NCBI RefSeq assembly: GCF_037153985.1
Contig: NZ_JBBAYI010000008.1
Location: 124,001 to 188,000 of the forward strand
Direction: 5' to 3'
DNA: 64,000 bases
DNA from: Emticicia sp037153985
GTDB lineage: Bacteria; Bacteroidota; Bacteroidia; Cytophagales; Spirosomataceae
Shown here: piece after piece, positions 43,694 to 51,868 of the stretch
Layout of the letters: every line of letters starts with the position of its first letter
Numbering within the stretch: the stretch's first letter is position 1
Translations under genes and position numbers: made by a program
Notes under the pieces: generated by a model
Told to the model about the DNA's origin: nothing
Seen by the model: only the letters and a program-made list of their open reading frames with translations
Databases searched by the model: none

Positions 43694-44098
43694 ATGACAA
43701 ACAACGAAGCTTTATTAATTGCCGACAATTACGAAATTATTCTGAGTATGACAGGCGTAGACCTCTCTTATTCGCTTGAACTATTAGATGAAGTCAGAAA
43801 AACACTTCCCATAAAAGACAAGCTGAACAGTATTTCGGAAATAACCAGAAAAAAAATAGATACAGCCAAAGCCGCACAGCAAGTAAGCGAAACAGAAATT
43901 GAGGGAATCATGGCCGAAGGCGAAGCCTCTTACGCCGCTTATCTGGCGCAGGAATTTAACGGCACGTTTCAGCCCATTGACCTGACCCGACTGCCAACCG
44001 CCGCCGAGCATCTGGACAGGCGCATCAATAAAGATGGCCTGAGCATTGCCAGAAGTGCCATTTTGTTTTTATCTCTCAAAAACCTTTTAAAAAAATAA
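43694..44098 (+). CDS. Small helical protein in the fibre operon
   Basis: The 134-residue protein is helical and charged (ELLDEVRKTLPIKDKLNSIS, KIDTAKAAQQVSETEIEGIM), with a hydrophobic C-terminal helix (ARSAILFLSLKNLLKK). It lies between fibre 2 and the glycosidase-like protein, 3 bp before the latter. A chaperone or connector role is possible from context, but I recognise no family. Confidence 0.5.
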   Translation: MTNNEALLIADNYEIILSMTGVDLSYSLELLDEVRKTLPIKDKLNSISEITRKKIDTAKAAQQVSETEIEGIMAEGEASYAAYLAQEFNGTFQPIDLTRLPTAAEHLDRRINKDGLSIARSAILFLSLKNLLKK

Positions 44099-44101
44099 GC
44101 A

Positions 44102-46336
44102 ATGGCCATTACCAAGCCTGTTTTCAAAAACTTTGTATTAAGCAATTCGGGGTTATACTGCGGTTTGTATTACCGCAAGGTTCTCAGCAAAACCAACGCC
44201 GTGGGCGAGCAATGGTATTGGATGCCCACCAACCGCAGCGGAAACATTACCGATATGCGCGCCAATTCTCTGAACGGCTATTATGCCACCGACACCGCCG
44301 CACTGGCCAATTATCCGGCGGGGTATACCTTGCTGACAGACAACTGGAGTAGCGAAAAATACATTAGCTATATGTACAACTACCCGTCGGAAAACATTAT
44401 TGAGGCCAAAAACTGCATCACCGACTGGGTAAACAACATAGGGGCTACCAATGTGCTGATACCCGTTTTTTACAACAATATTTTTAAAAGCTATACCCAG
44501 CAGACCGACACCGCCAATTTTAATACCTACTTTGCCGAGTTAGACGGCCTTGTAACTCATGCCAAAAACACAGGCGCAAAGGTGAGCTTGTTTGTATGTA
44601 TTGACGTAGACGACAACTACGTGGCCGATTTCTGGGGGCTAGACAACAACGAAAAAGACGAATGGGGCTACCCGATACGAATTGCGTATGGGTCGGGGCA
44701 TCCGTCGCTAGCCAATACCTATGCCACAGGCATAATGAAAGATTTCTTTCAGAAGGTTGTAAACCGATACGCCAGCCTCTTGGGAAACCAGCTTAATTGG
44801 GTTACGCCCTTGCTTACGGTGCATAACGAATACGGGTATAATTTCACAAACCAGTATTACCCACCCGGAGCCGATAGCCCTGTGCCACAATACATTGCGC
44901 TTTCGGGGTATAGCCCTTCTACCATTGCCGGCTTCAGAAGTTGGCTACCCACCCAATATGCCAACGTAGGGGCCTTGAATACGGCATGGGGAACATCGTA
45001 CGGAAACTTTGCAGACGTGACAGTACCAACCACCGGAAAAGCCCCATTTGAGGCTTCCCTCGACGACTTCCAGAATATATTTGCCAGCAACCGCGGAAAA
45101 GACTGGTACAGGTATCTGTATAAACTGCTGTACGATTTAGCCGCAGACCTGCGCACCATTCTGGCTAGTGCAAACACTACCTACGGCACTAACGGTAAAT
45201 TAGTGTTGTCGTTCGGGGGGGTATCGCCTAACGACCGCGCCAATATCAACCGTATTTCGTGGGATGTTGCCGGATGGAGCAACGTATCGGACGGCCTGAA
45301 AACGTGGTTCGGAGCCGACTACCGCGACACCACCAAAGCCATTACGCTCGACTACCTGCAAAACTATGAGGGCAAGATTATGACGGAAATCCATCACATT
45401 GATTTCTACGACAACGGAACCGCCACCGCCGACCAGATGCAGGCCAACATGATAAACTACGGAACCACCGCCATACAGAACAACTGCCGCGATGTGCTGT
45501 TTATCGGAATGCAGTCGCATGGGTCTTACTACAACATTCTGCAATCGGTCGCAACCGCCCTGAAACCGGAGCTTCAGAGAAGCAACGATGGCGCACGCGT
45601 AACAGTAGGCAACATGGGTGTGAGTCTGGGCGAAATACTGGTAAGCGGCGGGCGCATTGCCATCGACAAATGGGTGGCCGCCGGTGGCAGCAATAGCCGA
45701 CGGGTAAACCTTATCTATGCCAATACCATTAACGCAACAGATAGTTCGTTTCCGGCCACGTTGTCGCTCTTTGACAACCAGACGTATTTTCTGAAACAAA
45801 ACGACCTGAAAAACAGCGTGTATGGTCGGCTAGCGTCAGAAACAGGCCCGTATAGCCCCTTTCAGCAGGACTACAACACCTACTGCGTGCCTTTTCTGAT
45901 ACCCGCTTTCGGCATTACCTATAAAACAACCGGAAACAAAACCAAAAGCACCATCGAGATTATAGACGAAACAGGCACGGTATGGGTAAAAATGGTGCAG
46001 AACTTCGGGGTTAGCAATACCGAGCAAAATGGCAAATATGCCAACAACCACCCTGAGTTCAGGTACATTGCCAACATTACCGAAGATTGCCGTTTCTGGT
46101 TGCCTATCAGGCCAACTGGAGGCTACTACGACGTTAAAATTAGCGTATATGATGCCGCTTGTTTATTTGAAGTATACCACGCCGACGTAGGCGCACCAGA
46201 CCGAATCAATTACAACACCGTTGTGGGTGCTGGTAGTATAAACACGTATAGAATTAACCGTGCAAGCATGACACAACCCAACATTAACCAACGCGTAATT
46301 AAAATAAACTGTAACCGATACGCTGGCACAGCGTAA
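44102..46336 (+). CDS. Phage-borne glycoside-hydrolase-like protein
   Basis: The 744-residue protein looks like a (beta/alpha)8 glycosidase of the GH42-like clan A type. GAKVSLFVCIDVDDNYVADF is a strand with acidic residues, NWVTPLLTVHNEYGYNFTNQ carries the Asn-Glu pair typical of an acid/base residue, and the run RSWLPTQYANVGALNTAWGT is close to the GH42/GH-A motif WLxxKYgsldaLNxAWGT. A second acidic segment KIMTEIHHIDFYDNGTA could hold the nucleophile. The C-terminal 150 residues are a beta domain (IIDETGTVWVKMVQNFGVS). Inside a tail operon this suggests a capsule- or glycan-degrading tail spike. Confidence 0.6.
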   Translation: MAITKPVFKNFVLSNSGLYCGLYYRKVLSKTNAVGEQWYWMPTNRSGNITDMRANSLNGYYATDTAALANYPAGYTLLTDNWSSEKYISYMYNYPSENIIEAKNCITDWVNNIGATNVLIPVFYNNIFKSYTQQTDTANFNTYFAELDGLVTHAKNTGAKVSLFVCIDVDDNYVADFWGLDNNEKDEWGYPIRIAYGSGHPSLANTYATGIMKDFFQKVVNRYASLLGNQLNWVTPLLTVHNEYGYNFTNQYYPPGADSPVPQYIALSGYSPSTIAGFRSWLPTQYANVGALNTAWGTSYGNFADVTVPTTGKAPFEASLDDFQNIFASNRGKDWYRYLYKLLYDLAADLRTILASANTTYGTNGKLVLSFGGVSPNDRANINRISWDVAGWSNVSDGLKTWFGADYRDTTKAITLDYLQNYEGKIMTEIHHIDFYDNGTATADQMQANMINYGTTAIQNNCRDVLFIGMQSHGSYYNILQSVATALKPELQRSNDGARVTVGNMGVSLGEILVSGGRIAIDKWVAAGGSNSRRVNLIYANTINATDSSFPATLSLFDNQTYFLKQNDLKNSVYGRLASETGPYSPFQQDYNTYCVPFLIPAFGITYKTTGNKTKSTIEIIDETGTVWVKMVQNFGVSNTEQNGKYANNHPEFRYIANITEDCRFWLPIRPTGGYYDVKISVYDAACLFEVYHADVGAPDRINYNTVVGAGSINTYRINRASMTQPNINQRVIKINCNRYAGTA

Positions 46337-46366
46337 AACAGCCACCGCACAAAAATCCACACACAC

Positions 46367-47242
46367 ATGATATTTTTAACAGCAGGACACCACCGCAAAG
46401 ATGCCGGAGCGGTCTTTAATGGCCGCAAGGAAGCCGACGAAACAATTAAACTCAGGAATGCCATTACAGCGCATTTGCAAAAACAAGGCGTTGAAGTCTG
46501 GAACGACGCTGACGAATGGGATTTGAGCCAGACTATTGCCGAAATCAAAAAACTATCAAAGCCAAACGACACAGTGTGTGACCTGCACTTTAATGCAGGT
46601 AGCACCACTGCCACAGGCTGCGAGGTTTTTGTACCTGACGATGCCACCACAGAAGAACTCAATCTGGCACAAAGGCTCGTAGAAAACATAGCCAGTTTGT
46701 TAATGATAAAAAACAGGGGTATCAAACGCGAAAGCAACAGCCAGCATAAAAAACTAGGCATGATGCGCCCGCAAGGCAAAAACGTACTGATTGAAGTCTG
46801 TTTTATATCTAATGTAAACGACATGAAAAACTACGATGCCTGCTTTCCGTATCTGGTCGAAACCATCGCCCAGATACTCGGCGGCCTGACGTTCGGCAGT
46901 TCGGTACCTAATACTTCGCCACCCAACAACCCAACGGTTCGACGCTCGACAGTCCACTTGGCTGGTCAACACCCATTCAATCAACAAGTAAATCAAACAT
47001 CGCCCAACGGTTCAACCACATCGGTATTCCAAAATGAAATCCACACTCATAAAACTCGAACAACAAATAATGAATCATCCTTATATGATTTCATTGTTAA
47101 CACTACTTTCAGCCTTGCTGAAATTCATCGTACAGTCATGGCAGGTAGATGGTATCCTGTTTATCATGCTGTTTTCCCTCATGGGGCTCGACACCTGCAC
47201 GGGGGTAAAACTGGCCCGCAAAACGCATACTTACGATTATAA
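46367..47242 (+). CDS. N-acetylmuramoyl-L-alanine amidase (Amidase_3), phage endolysin
   Basis: The first 170 residues are a zinc amidase of the Amidase_3 type. TAGHHRKDAGAVFNG carries the first His, the Glu follows in GRKEADE, CDLHFNAG has the second His, and VLIEVCFISNVND has the catalytic Glu. It cleaves the bond between MurNAc and the first Ala of peptidoglycan and serves as endolysin here. The last 70 residues overlap the holin gene (47034 onward) out of frame and have no domain character, so the original stop codon was probably lost by a small frame change, or the protein simply runs on. Confidence 0.8.
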   Translation: MIFLTAGHHRKDAGAVFNGRKEADETIKLRNAITAHLQKQGVEVWNDADEWDLSQTIAEIKKLSKPNDTVCDLHFNAGSTTATGCEVFVPDDATTEELNLAQRLVENIASLLMIKNRGIKRESNSQHKKLGMMRPQGKNVLIEVCFISNVNDMKNYDACFPYLVETIAQILGGLTFGSSVPNTSPPNNPTVRRSTVHLAGQHPFNQQVNQTSPNGSTTSVFQNEIHTHKTRTTNNESSLYDFIVNTTFSLAEIHRTVMAGRWYPVYHAVFPHGARHLHGGKTGPQNAYLRL

Positions 47243-47573
47243 GCTGCTCAGGGAAAAAACCATTAAAAAAGCCCTGGGCTACATTATTTTCCTGATAGCC
47301 CTCTGGATTTTCACGATGATGCTCTTCCTGATAAACATCAAAGACGGCGTGCCGTTTATTGATAGCTATTACCTGAACATCCCGATGATGACCACCATTC
47401 TGTTCTTTGCCGGCATCGAGTTCCTGTCTGTGCGCGATAACCTCGCCCAGACCTACGGCATTAAAACGCCCACATCGGTTACCCGAAAAATAGAAACCTT
47501 TATTGCCAGTGGTGGCGAAGCTCCCCAGAGCCTTGATGCTGCCCCAAAACCCGAACCACATGAGCATGAATAA
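47034..47573 (+). CDS. Phage holin (toxin-secretion/phage lysis holin family)
   Basis: The 179-residue protein has three to four membrane helices (MISLLTLLSALLKFIVQSW, GILFIMLFSLMGLDTCTGVK, KALGYIIFLIALWIFTMMLF, IPMMTTILFFAGIEFLSVRD). The motif MGLDTCTGVKLARKTHTYDY followed by LREKTIKKALGY is characteristic of the phage_holin_4 family. It forms membrane holes that release the amidase. It overlaps the 3' end of the amidase gene by 209 bp; an ATG at 47070 would shorten this only slightly. The C-terminal tail is soluble. Confidence 0.82.
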   Translation: MKSTLIKLEQQIMNHPYMISLLTLLSALLKFIVQSWQVDGILFIMLFSLMGLDTCTGVKLARKTHTYDYKLLREKTIKKALGYIIFLIALWIFTMMLFLINIKDGVPFIDSYYLNIPMMTTILFFAGIEFLSVRDNLAQTYGIKTPTSVTRKIETFIASGGEAPQSLDAAPKPEPHEHE

Positions 47574-47955
47574 ACTCAAAACAGGCTTGTATCTGGTGCT
47601 GGTAGTGGCATCGGTAGCAGGCACAGTCTGGGTGCAGCGGGCATTCAGGAAAATCAGAGAACGCGATGATTTCGCTCGGCAAAACAAAGCCTTGCAGGTA
47701 CAGGTAAATACCCTTGCCGACTCCGTAGCGCGCTATAAAGAGCTAGCCGCCAAAGCCTATATTGAGCAAAAAAACGCCCTAGAGTTACAGGGCATCAAGC
47801 AAGACCAGATACAACTGTTGCAAGGGCTGATAAAACCCATGCGCGACACCGTTCTGGCCGCCAGCAAAGCCCGCCTGAAAGCCGAAGCCGCCCTGCTCGA
47901 ATGCCAGAAACAATCAGACCGCCAGCGCACTGGGCGGTCGAGGCGTGGGCCATGA
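47560..47955 (+). CDS. Spanin-like membrane coiled-coil protein
   Basis: The product (about 131 residues from the ATG at 47560, start MSMNKLKTGLYLVLVVASVA) has one N-terminal membrane helix and a long coiled coil (FARQNKALQVQVNTLADSVA, QDQIQLLQGLIKPMRDTV), ending in a basic tail. This is the design of inner-membrane spanins (Rz-like), and it starts inside the holin gene, as lysis genes often do. No separate outer-membrane lipoprotein partner was found. Confidence 0.6.
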   Translation: MSMNKLKTGLYLVLVVASVAGTVWVQRAFRKIRERDDFARQNKALQVQVNTLADSVARYKELAAKAYIEQKNALELQGIKQDQIQLLQGLIKPMRDTVLAASKARLKAEAALLECQKQSDRQRTGRSRRGP

Positions 47956-48016
47956 AGCAAAGCCTTTCGTAAGCGAAAAACCTTTTAGAAAATAGTTTAT
48001 TTGGAGAAACCACCAA

Positions 48017-48050
48017 ACCACCACTCCTTTGGGGTGGTGTGTTTTTTTTA
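48017..48050 (+). terminator. Rho-independent terminator after the lysis genes
   Basis: CACCACTCC and GGGGTGGTG (in 48019-48039) form a stable stem with a TTT loop, followed by eight T from about 48042. It ends the second late operon; the small minus-strand gene ends against it. Confidence 0.85.
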
Positions 48051-48233
48051 ACTCAACGCTATATCAATACTCTGCGGGAACTTATGCGTTATTTCCATCG
48101 AAGTATTCTTTACCCGCAGAACCACAAATTCCTCGGTGGCATCCACCATAATTTCCTTTCCGTCCTGAAACACAATATAAAATTTTGCCCAGCCAGAGTC
48201 GGGGTCTTGTCTCATTTCAATCGTTGGCATCAT
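48048..48233 (-). CDS. Small conserved-looking protein at the prophage edge
   Basis: The 61-residue product (MMPTIEMRQDPDSGWAKFYI, then VFQDGKEIMVDATEEFVVLR and ending SIDIALS) reads as a compact beta-rich soluble protein. It is on the strand opposite to the lysis genes and ends against their terminator. I recognise no family, but codon usage and composition look genuine. Confidence 0.45.
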   Translation of the reverse strand: MMPTIEMRQDPDSGWAKFYIVFQDGKEIMVDATEEFVVLRVKNTSMEITHKFPQSIDIALS

Positions 48234-48465
48234 GGTTCAATGGTTTTAAAATCGTGAAAAAATACAATACGATAACCCATATAGGTTGGGTTTGGGGTGG
48301 GGGTAAAACAAGCCTCTATAACAGCCCCCCGCTGCAATTAACTTTTACAAAGTTCTGAAAAAGCACCTTAAAATAAATACTTTTCCGAAAACTTGCAAGG
48401 AATCAGGCTTTTACTTTAATTGCCCCGCTTAACAAAACAACTGTTTCGGCAACCCGATACAAGCT

Positions 48466-49239
48466 ATGACACCACTCTTTTTCACAACCCCACTGCGTAC
48501 TCCCACGCCTGTATTTTCAATAGTAAAAACATTGGGGCTGCTGTGCCTTTGCGTATTACTATGTTCGGAAGCACCCGCCCAAAAGCGAGATTCAGACTCC
48601 GTAAAAATAAGTCGGTACGACAATGAACTCAGAGAAATAAAATACTTGAAAGAAGATATAAGCCGCCTTCAGGAGCGCGTGAAAGATGCAGATGAAAAAA
48701 TAAAAAGCTATGAAGGTATCTTTGATAATATGCAACCTGTCTTGGGGTTTATAACTATCGTAGTAACATTGCTTGCGGGGTACTTCATAACATTATTTGA
48801 GGGAGTCAAGAAAAAAGTTGACGATAGGATTGCAGAAGCTATCAGGCAAGAAAGCGAAAACCTATATAAAATATACGAAGGAGTAAAAAAAGAAGTAGAA
48901 ATTTATAAGAAAAAAATATTGGTTTTTACATCTTACGGCGTTCCAGACGACAACCTCAAACATTTGCTACGAAGTAATAATTTCAGGTCAATCGAGTTTC
49001 AGAAATTCGATACGAATATCAATGCGGCATCTTATGACCTTATCATTTTTACTGAACCAATTGATATAGACCACATTCAGCAATTCATCAAGACATCATC
49101 AAGCGATGTGAAATATTTTTATTTCGGGAGCCAATTCTTTAAAGATGATTTAGCCAAAAGTTTTAAATATCATGTAAGTAGTTCAAAGTTTCCCTCACAG
49201 ATTATCGGCAATATCATGAATCTTTTAAAATACAACTAG
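48466..49239 (+). CDS. Membrane-anchored Rossmann-like protein, candidate type III CRISPR effector
   Basis: The 257-residue protein has an N-terminal signal-type segment (about 19-38), a periplasmic coiled coil (about 48-85) and one membrane helix (about 91-111, GFITIVVTLLAGYFITLF). A cytosolic coiled coil (about 113-150) and a C-terminal alpha/beta domain follow (about 151-257; KKKILVFTSYGVPDDNLKHL, SYDLIIFTEPIDIDHIQQF, VKYFYFGSQFF), like a Rossmann or CARF-type sensor. The stop codon lies 4 bp before cas10, so it is the first gene of the Csm operon. Membrane effectors with a nucleotide-binding domain, such as Cam1, have a comparable design. I infer a nucleotide-gated membrane effector; ligand and mechanism are unproven. 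Confidence 0.65.
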   Translation: MTPLFFTTPLRTPTPVFSIVKTLGLLCLCVLLCSEAPAQKRDSDSVKISRYDNELREIKYLKEDISRLQERVKDADEKIKSYEGIFDNMQPVLGFITIVVTLLAGYFITLFEGVKKKVDDRIAEAIRQESENLYKIYEGVKKEVEIYKKKILVFTSYGVPDDNLKHLLRSNNFRSIEFQKFDTNINAASYDLIIFTEPIDIDHIQQFIKTSSSDVKYFYFGSQFFKDDLAKSFKYHVSSSKFPSQIIGNIMNLLKYN

Positions 49240-49243
49240 CCCA

Positions 49244-50773
49244 ATGCCCGAAAACACGCAAAATAAATTACTGGTGAAAGGAGACCTCTCGGGTATTCAG
49301 GAGTTTATTTTTAATACCAAATCGAAAGGAGCCGCCAAAACCCTGAAAGGAAAATCTTTCTATGTCCAGATACTGGCCGACCTCGCAATTGTCTATATAA
49401 AGAAAAAACTAGACGGGTATCAGATTACCGAGATTTATAATGGTGGAGGTAATTTTTTCTTATTAATACCAGACACCCCACCAATAAAAGAACAATTAGC
49501 CAATATAGAAAAAAATATAACTCGTGAACTGAAAGAAAAAGGCTTAATGTTAATTCTGACATCTGTGAGCTATCTGGAAGAAAAAACTTTCGGCGAAAAC
49601 CTGCAAATGCTTAACAAGAAAGCTCTCGAAAAATCATTGAACCGTTTTTGTAACATACAAGATGCCCACTCATTACTGTTCTTGCCCGAGAAAACAATCA
49701 AAGATAATGAAGATTTTGGTAAAGAAATAGGTGAGAAGATTATCAAACAAACGCCTACAAATCAGATAATTACTCATTTTGACGAAGTATTCACTTTGCA
49801 AAAATATCCGCATTGGATTAATTCAATCAACTTGCAAGTACCCAAATGGCGTGCCGAATTAAAAACTATTTTTTCTGCAATTGATACTGATATTGAAACA
49901 GGCGAACATAACGAAGTAGTAAGTTTCGAGCACCTCGGTTTATTGGCTAAAAGCAGAACCGGTACTGATAACCTCGGTATTTTAAAACTAGACCTTGACG
50001 GCCTCGGTACAATTATCAGAGATAAAGTTAAGACCATCGAAGAAAACAAAAACCTCTCTGAGTTGCTTTCGGCTTTCTTCAATACAAAACTAAAAAAACT
50101 TATCTCAGAAAAAACTCTACCAGAAAGCACAGCCGCCTATCGGGACAACGTTTCTGTTATTTTTGCAGGAGGCGACGACGCCTTCATCATAGGTGCTTGG
50201 GATGCCATGATACACCTTACAACCCTGATACAAGACGAATTTGAATCCTTTTTTAATGCACATACATTGCCATTCTTAGGAAACAACAAATTCACGTTTT
50301 CAGCAGGGTTGGTATTTGTATCGCCAACATTTCCGGTAAGTAGTTTTGCCATTTTAGCCGAAGAAGCCCTTGCCAAAGCAAAAAAATATCCCCAAAAAAA
50401 TGCCCTTACCATCTTTAACTATACCATAGAATGGGAGCAATGGAAATGTGTAATTAAAGAAACAAAAGAGATATCAGAAGCTGTAAAAAACAAAACAATA
50501 TCAAGAAGTATTATTGCCCGCCTGAAAAGAATACATCTGGTATATGAAGAAGTCAGGTTGAAAAGGTTTCAGATTACCACTCTTACCCGATTTATCTATG
50601 AGTTAAGAGCCGAAAAACCCAACTCAAGAGGGAAATACTTTACCGATTCTCTAAAAGATAAATATAAAGAATATCTTGATGAAGCCTTAAAAAAAGAGGG
50701 GCAACCAAACGCAATTCTGGTATTGCCTATTGCTGCCCGCCTAGCCGAATTTACCACCCGAAACCCCAAATAA
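49244..50773 (+). CDS. cas10: Cas10/Csm1, palm-domain protein without an HD domain
   Basis: The 509-residue Cas10 starts at once with the first palm-domain signature (KGDLSGIQEFIFNTKSKG, about 12-29). There is no N-terminal HD nuclease, and no zinc-finger cysteine pairs are seen. The second palm domain has LDLDGLG (about 249-255) and the catalytic GGDD at 309-312 (FAGGDDAFIIG), so synthesis of cyclic oligoadenylate or another nucleotide signal should be intact. DNA cleavage by the HD domain should be absent. It is second in an operon of seven genes, 4 bp after the membrane-protein gene and 4 bp before csm2. Confidence 0.93.
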   Translation: MPENTQNKLLVKGDLSGIQEFIFNTKSKGAAKTLKGKSFYVQILADLAIVYIKKKLDGYQITEIYNGGGNFFLLIPDTPPIKEQLANIEKNITRELKEKGLMLILTSVSYLEEKTFGENLQMLNKKALEKSLNRFCNIQDAHSLLFLPEKTIKDNEDFGKEIGEKIIKQTPTNQIITHFDEVFTLQKYPHWINSINLQVPKWRAELKTIFSAIDTDIETGEHNEVVSFEHLGLLAKSRTGTDNLGILKLDLDGLGTIIRDKVKTIEENKNLSELLSAFFNTKLKKLISEKTLPESTAAYRDNVSVIFAGGDDAFIIGAWDAMIHLTTLIQDEFESFFNAHTLPFLGNNKFTFSAGLVFVSPTFPVSSFAILAEEALAKAKKYPQKNALTIFNYTIEWEQWKCVIKETKEISEAVKNKTISRSIIARLKRIHLVYEEVRLKRFQITTLTRFIYELRAEKPNSRGKYFTDSLKDKYKEYLDEALKKEGQPNAILVLPIAARLAEFTTRNPK

Positions 50774-50777
50774 GCCC

Positions 50778-51182
50778 ATGAGCGACTACAAAAAAAATAA
50801 TAAAGAAGAAATAGGATGGTTCCTGAAAAATAATCAGGAAAAAATTCTGACTATATCATTAAAAGATGAGGAACTAATACCCTTCATGAATGACTTGGAA
50901 GATTTTGTCAAAAAAGATGGTAAATACCTTTCAAACGGTCAGGTGAGGGTCATATTTGAGCTTATAAACGAAACCACTAACGTGCAGGAACTCCAATTGG
51001 CTAGACCCAAAATAGCCTTTGTAGCAGCTAAGCAGATTAATAATTCCACCCGTGAACTAATCAACAAGTTTCTTGATTTGCTGGCTCACGCACAAACCAA
51101 TGAGCAGCAAAAAAGCGTAAAACGTTTTATGACCTCATTCTTACATTACCATAAGTTTTTTCACGGCGATAAAAAACAATAA
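50778..51182 (+). CDS. csm2: Csm2, small subunit of the Csm complex
   Basis: The 134-residue all-helical protein fits Csm2. It has LSNGQVRVIFELINETTNVQ, QLARPKIAFVAAKQINN and a C-terminal helix with KRFMTSFLHYHKFFH. Csm2 lines the inner arch of the complex and stabilises the guide-target duplex. It lies between cas10 and csm3 with spacings of 4 bp and 2 bp. The presence of Csm2 with Csm3, Csm4 and Csm5 makes this a type III-A system. Confidence 0.88.
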   Translation: MSDYKKNNKEEIGWFLKNNQEKILTISLKDEELIPFMNDLEDFVKKDGKYLSNGQVRVIFELINETTNVQELQLARPKIAFVAAKQINNSTRELINKFLDLLAHAQTNEQQKSVKRFMTSFLHYHKFFHGDKKQ

Positions 51183-51184
51183 AT

Positions 51185-51868
51185 ATGAAACTCATAGCTA
51201 AAATAAAAATAACAGGCACTATCGAAATTATAACAGGCTTGCGCATTGGTGCCGGCAATAACGACTTCGAGCTCGGAAGCGCACAATTAAGTGTGGTTAA
51301 AAGCAAAGGAGTTCCTTTTATACCGGGAAGCTCCCTGAAAGGTAAACTAAGGTCGTTGCTTGCCAAATATTACGGAAGCGCAAGTGTAGAAACCGATCAA
51401 TCTATTATTAAAGAAATTTTTGGTGATGCCAAAGGAGCAAAAGATACAAATCAGAATGAAACAGCCCAATTCAGAACACGCCTGCTGGTAAGAGACTGCA
51501 AGCTGACTAAAAATATTTTAGATACCAACCCAAAAGCTACCCAAACCAAAGAAGTATATACCGAAACCAAATGGGAAAATGTAATTAAGCGTATGCACGG
51601 TGGGGCAGAACACCCCCGAGAAGTAGAAAGAGTGCCAGAAGGAACAGAGTTTGAGTTTGAAATGATTTATGATGAGTACGATGACAAAAAAAGTGCAAGC
51701 CATCTGGAACTGTTGAAACTTGCTTTTGAACTTCTGCAAGACGACTACCTCGGTGGTTCAGGTTCAAGAGGTTACGGGAAAGTTTTAATAAAAAATATTT
51801 CTGCAACCCGCAGAGAAATCAAAGAGCAAACTTACCAAGAAAGTGAGAAACATGAATTTGAATTATGA
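51185..51868 (+). CDS. csm3: Csm3, backbone RAMP subunit with altered catalytic site
   Basis: The 227-residue Csm3 has the RAMP fold, with TGLRIGAG, FIPGSSLKGKLRSLLAKYYG (47-66), the thumb region and the glycine-rich YLGGSGSRGYGKV. In active Csm3 proteins the segment before VVK is typically IGxxDSPV, with the Asp (Asp33 in Streptococcus thermophilus Csm3) cutting target RNA. Here it reads LGSAQLSVVK, putting Gln34 at that position; the nearest Asp is seven residues earlier (Asp27). Target RNA cleavage is therefore predicted to be lost. The stop overlaps the csm4 start (ATGA). Confidence 0.92.
   Translation: MKLIAKIKITGTIEIITGLRIGAGNNDFELGSAQLSVVKSKGVPFIPGSSLKGKLRSLLAKYYGSASVETDQSIIKEIFGDAKGAKDTNQNETAQFRTRLLVRDCKLTKNILDTNPKATQTKEVYTETKWENVIKRMHGGAEHPREVERVPEGTEFEFEMIYDEYDDKKSASHLELLKLAFELLQDDYLGGSGSRGYGKVLIKNISATRREIKEQTYQESEKHEFEL

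Noticed and set aside
48466..49239. csm6 or other known HEPN-type CRISPR ribonuclease
   Set aside because: No HEPN R-x4-6-H motif in this protein; the alpha/beta domain is at the C-terminus behind a membrane helix, unlike Csm6.
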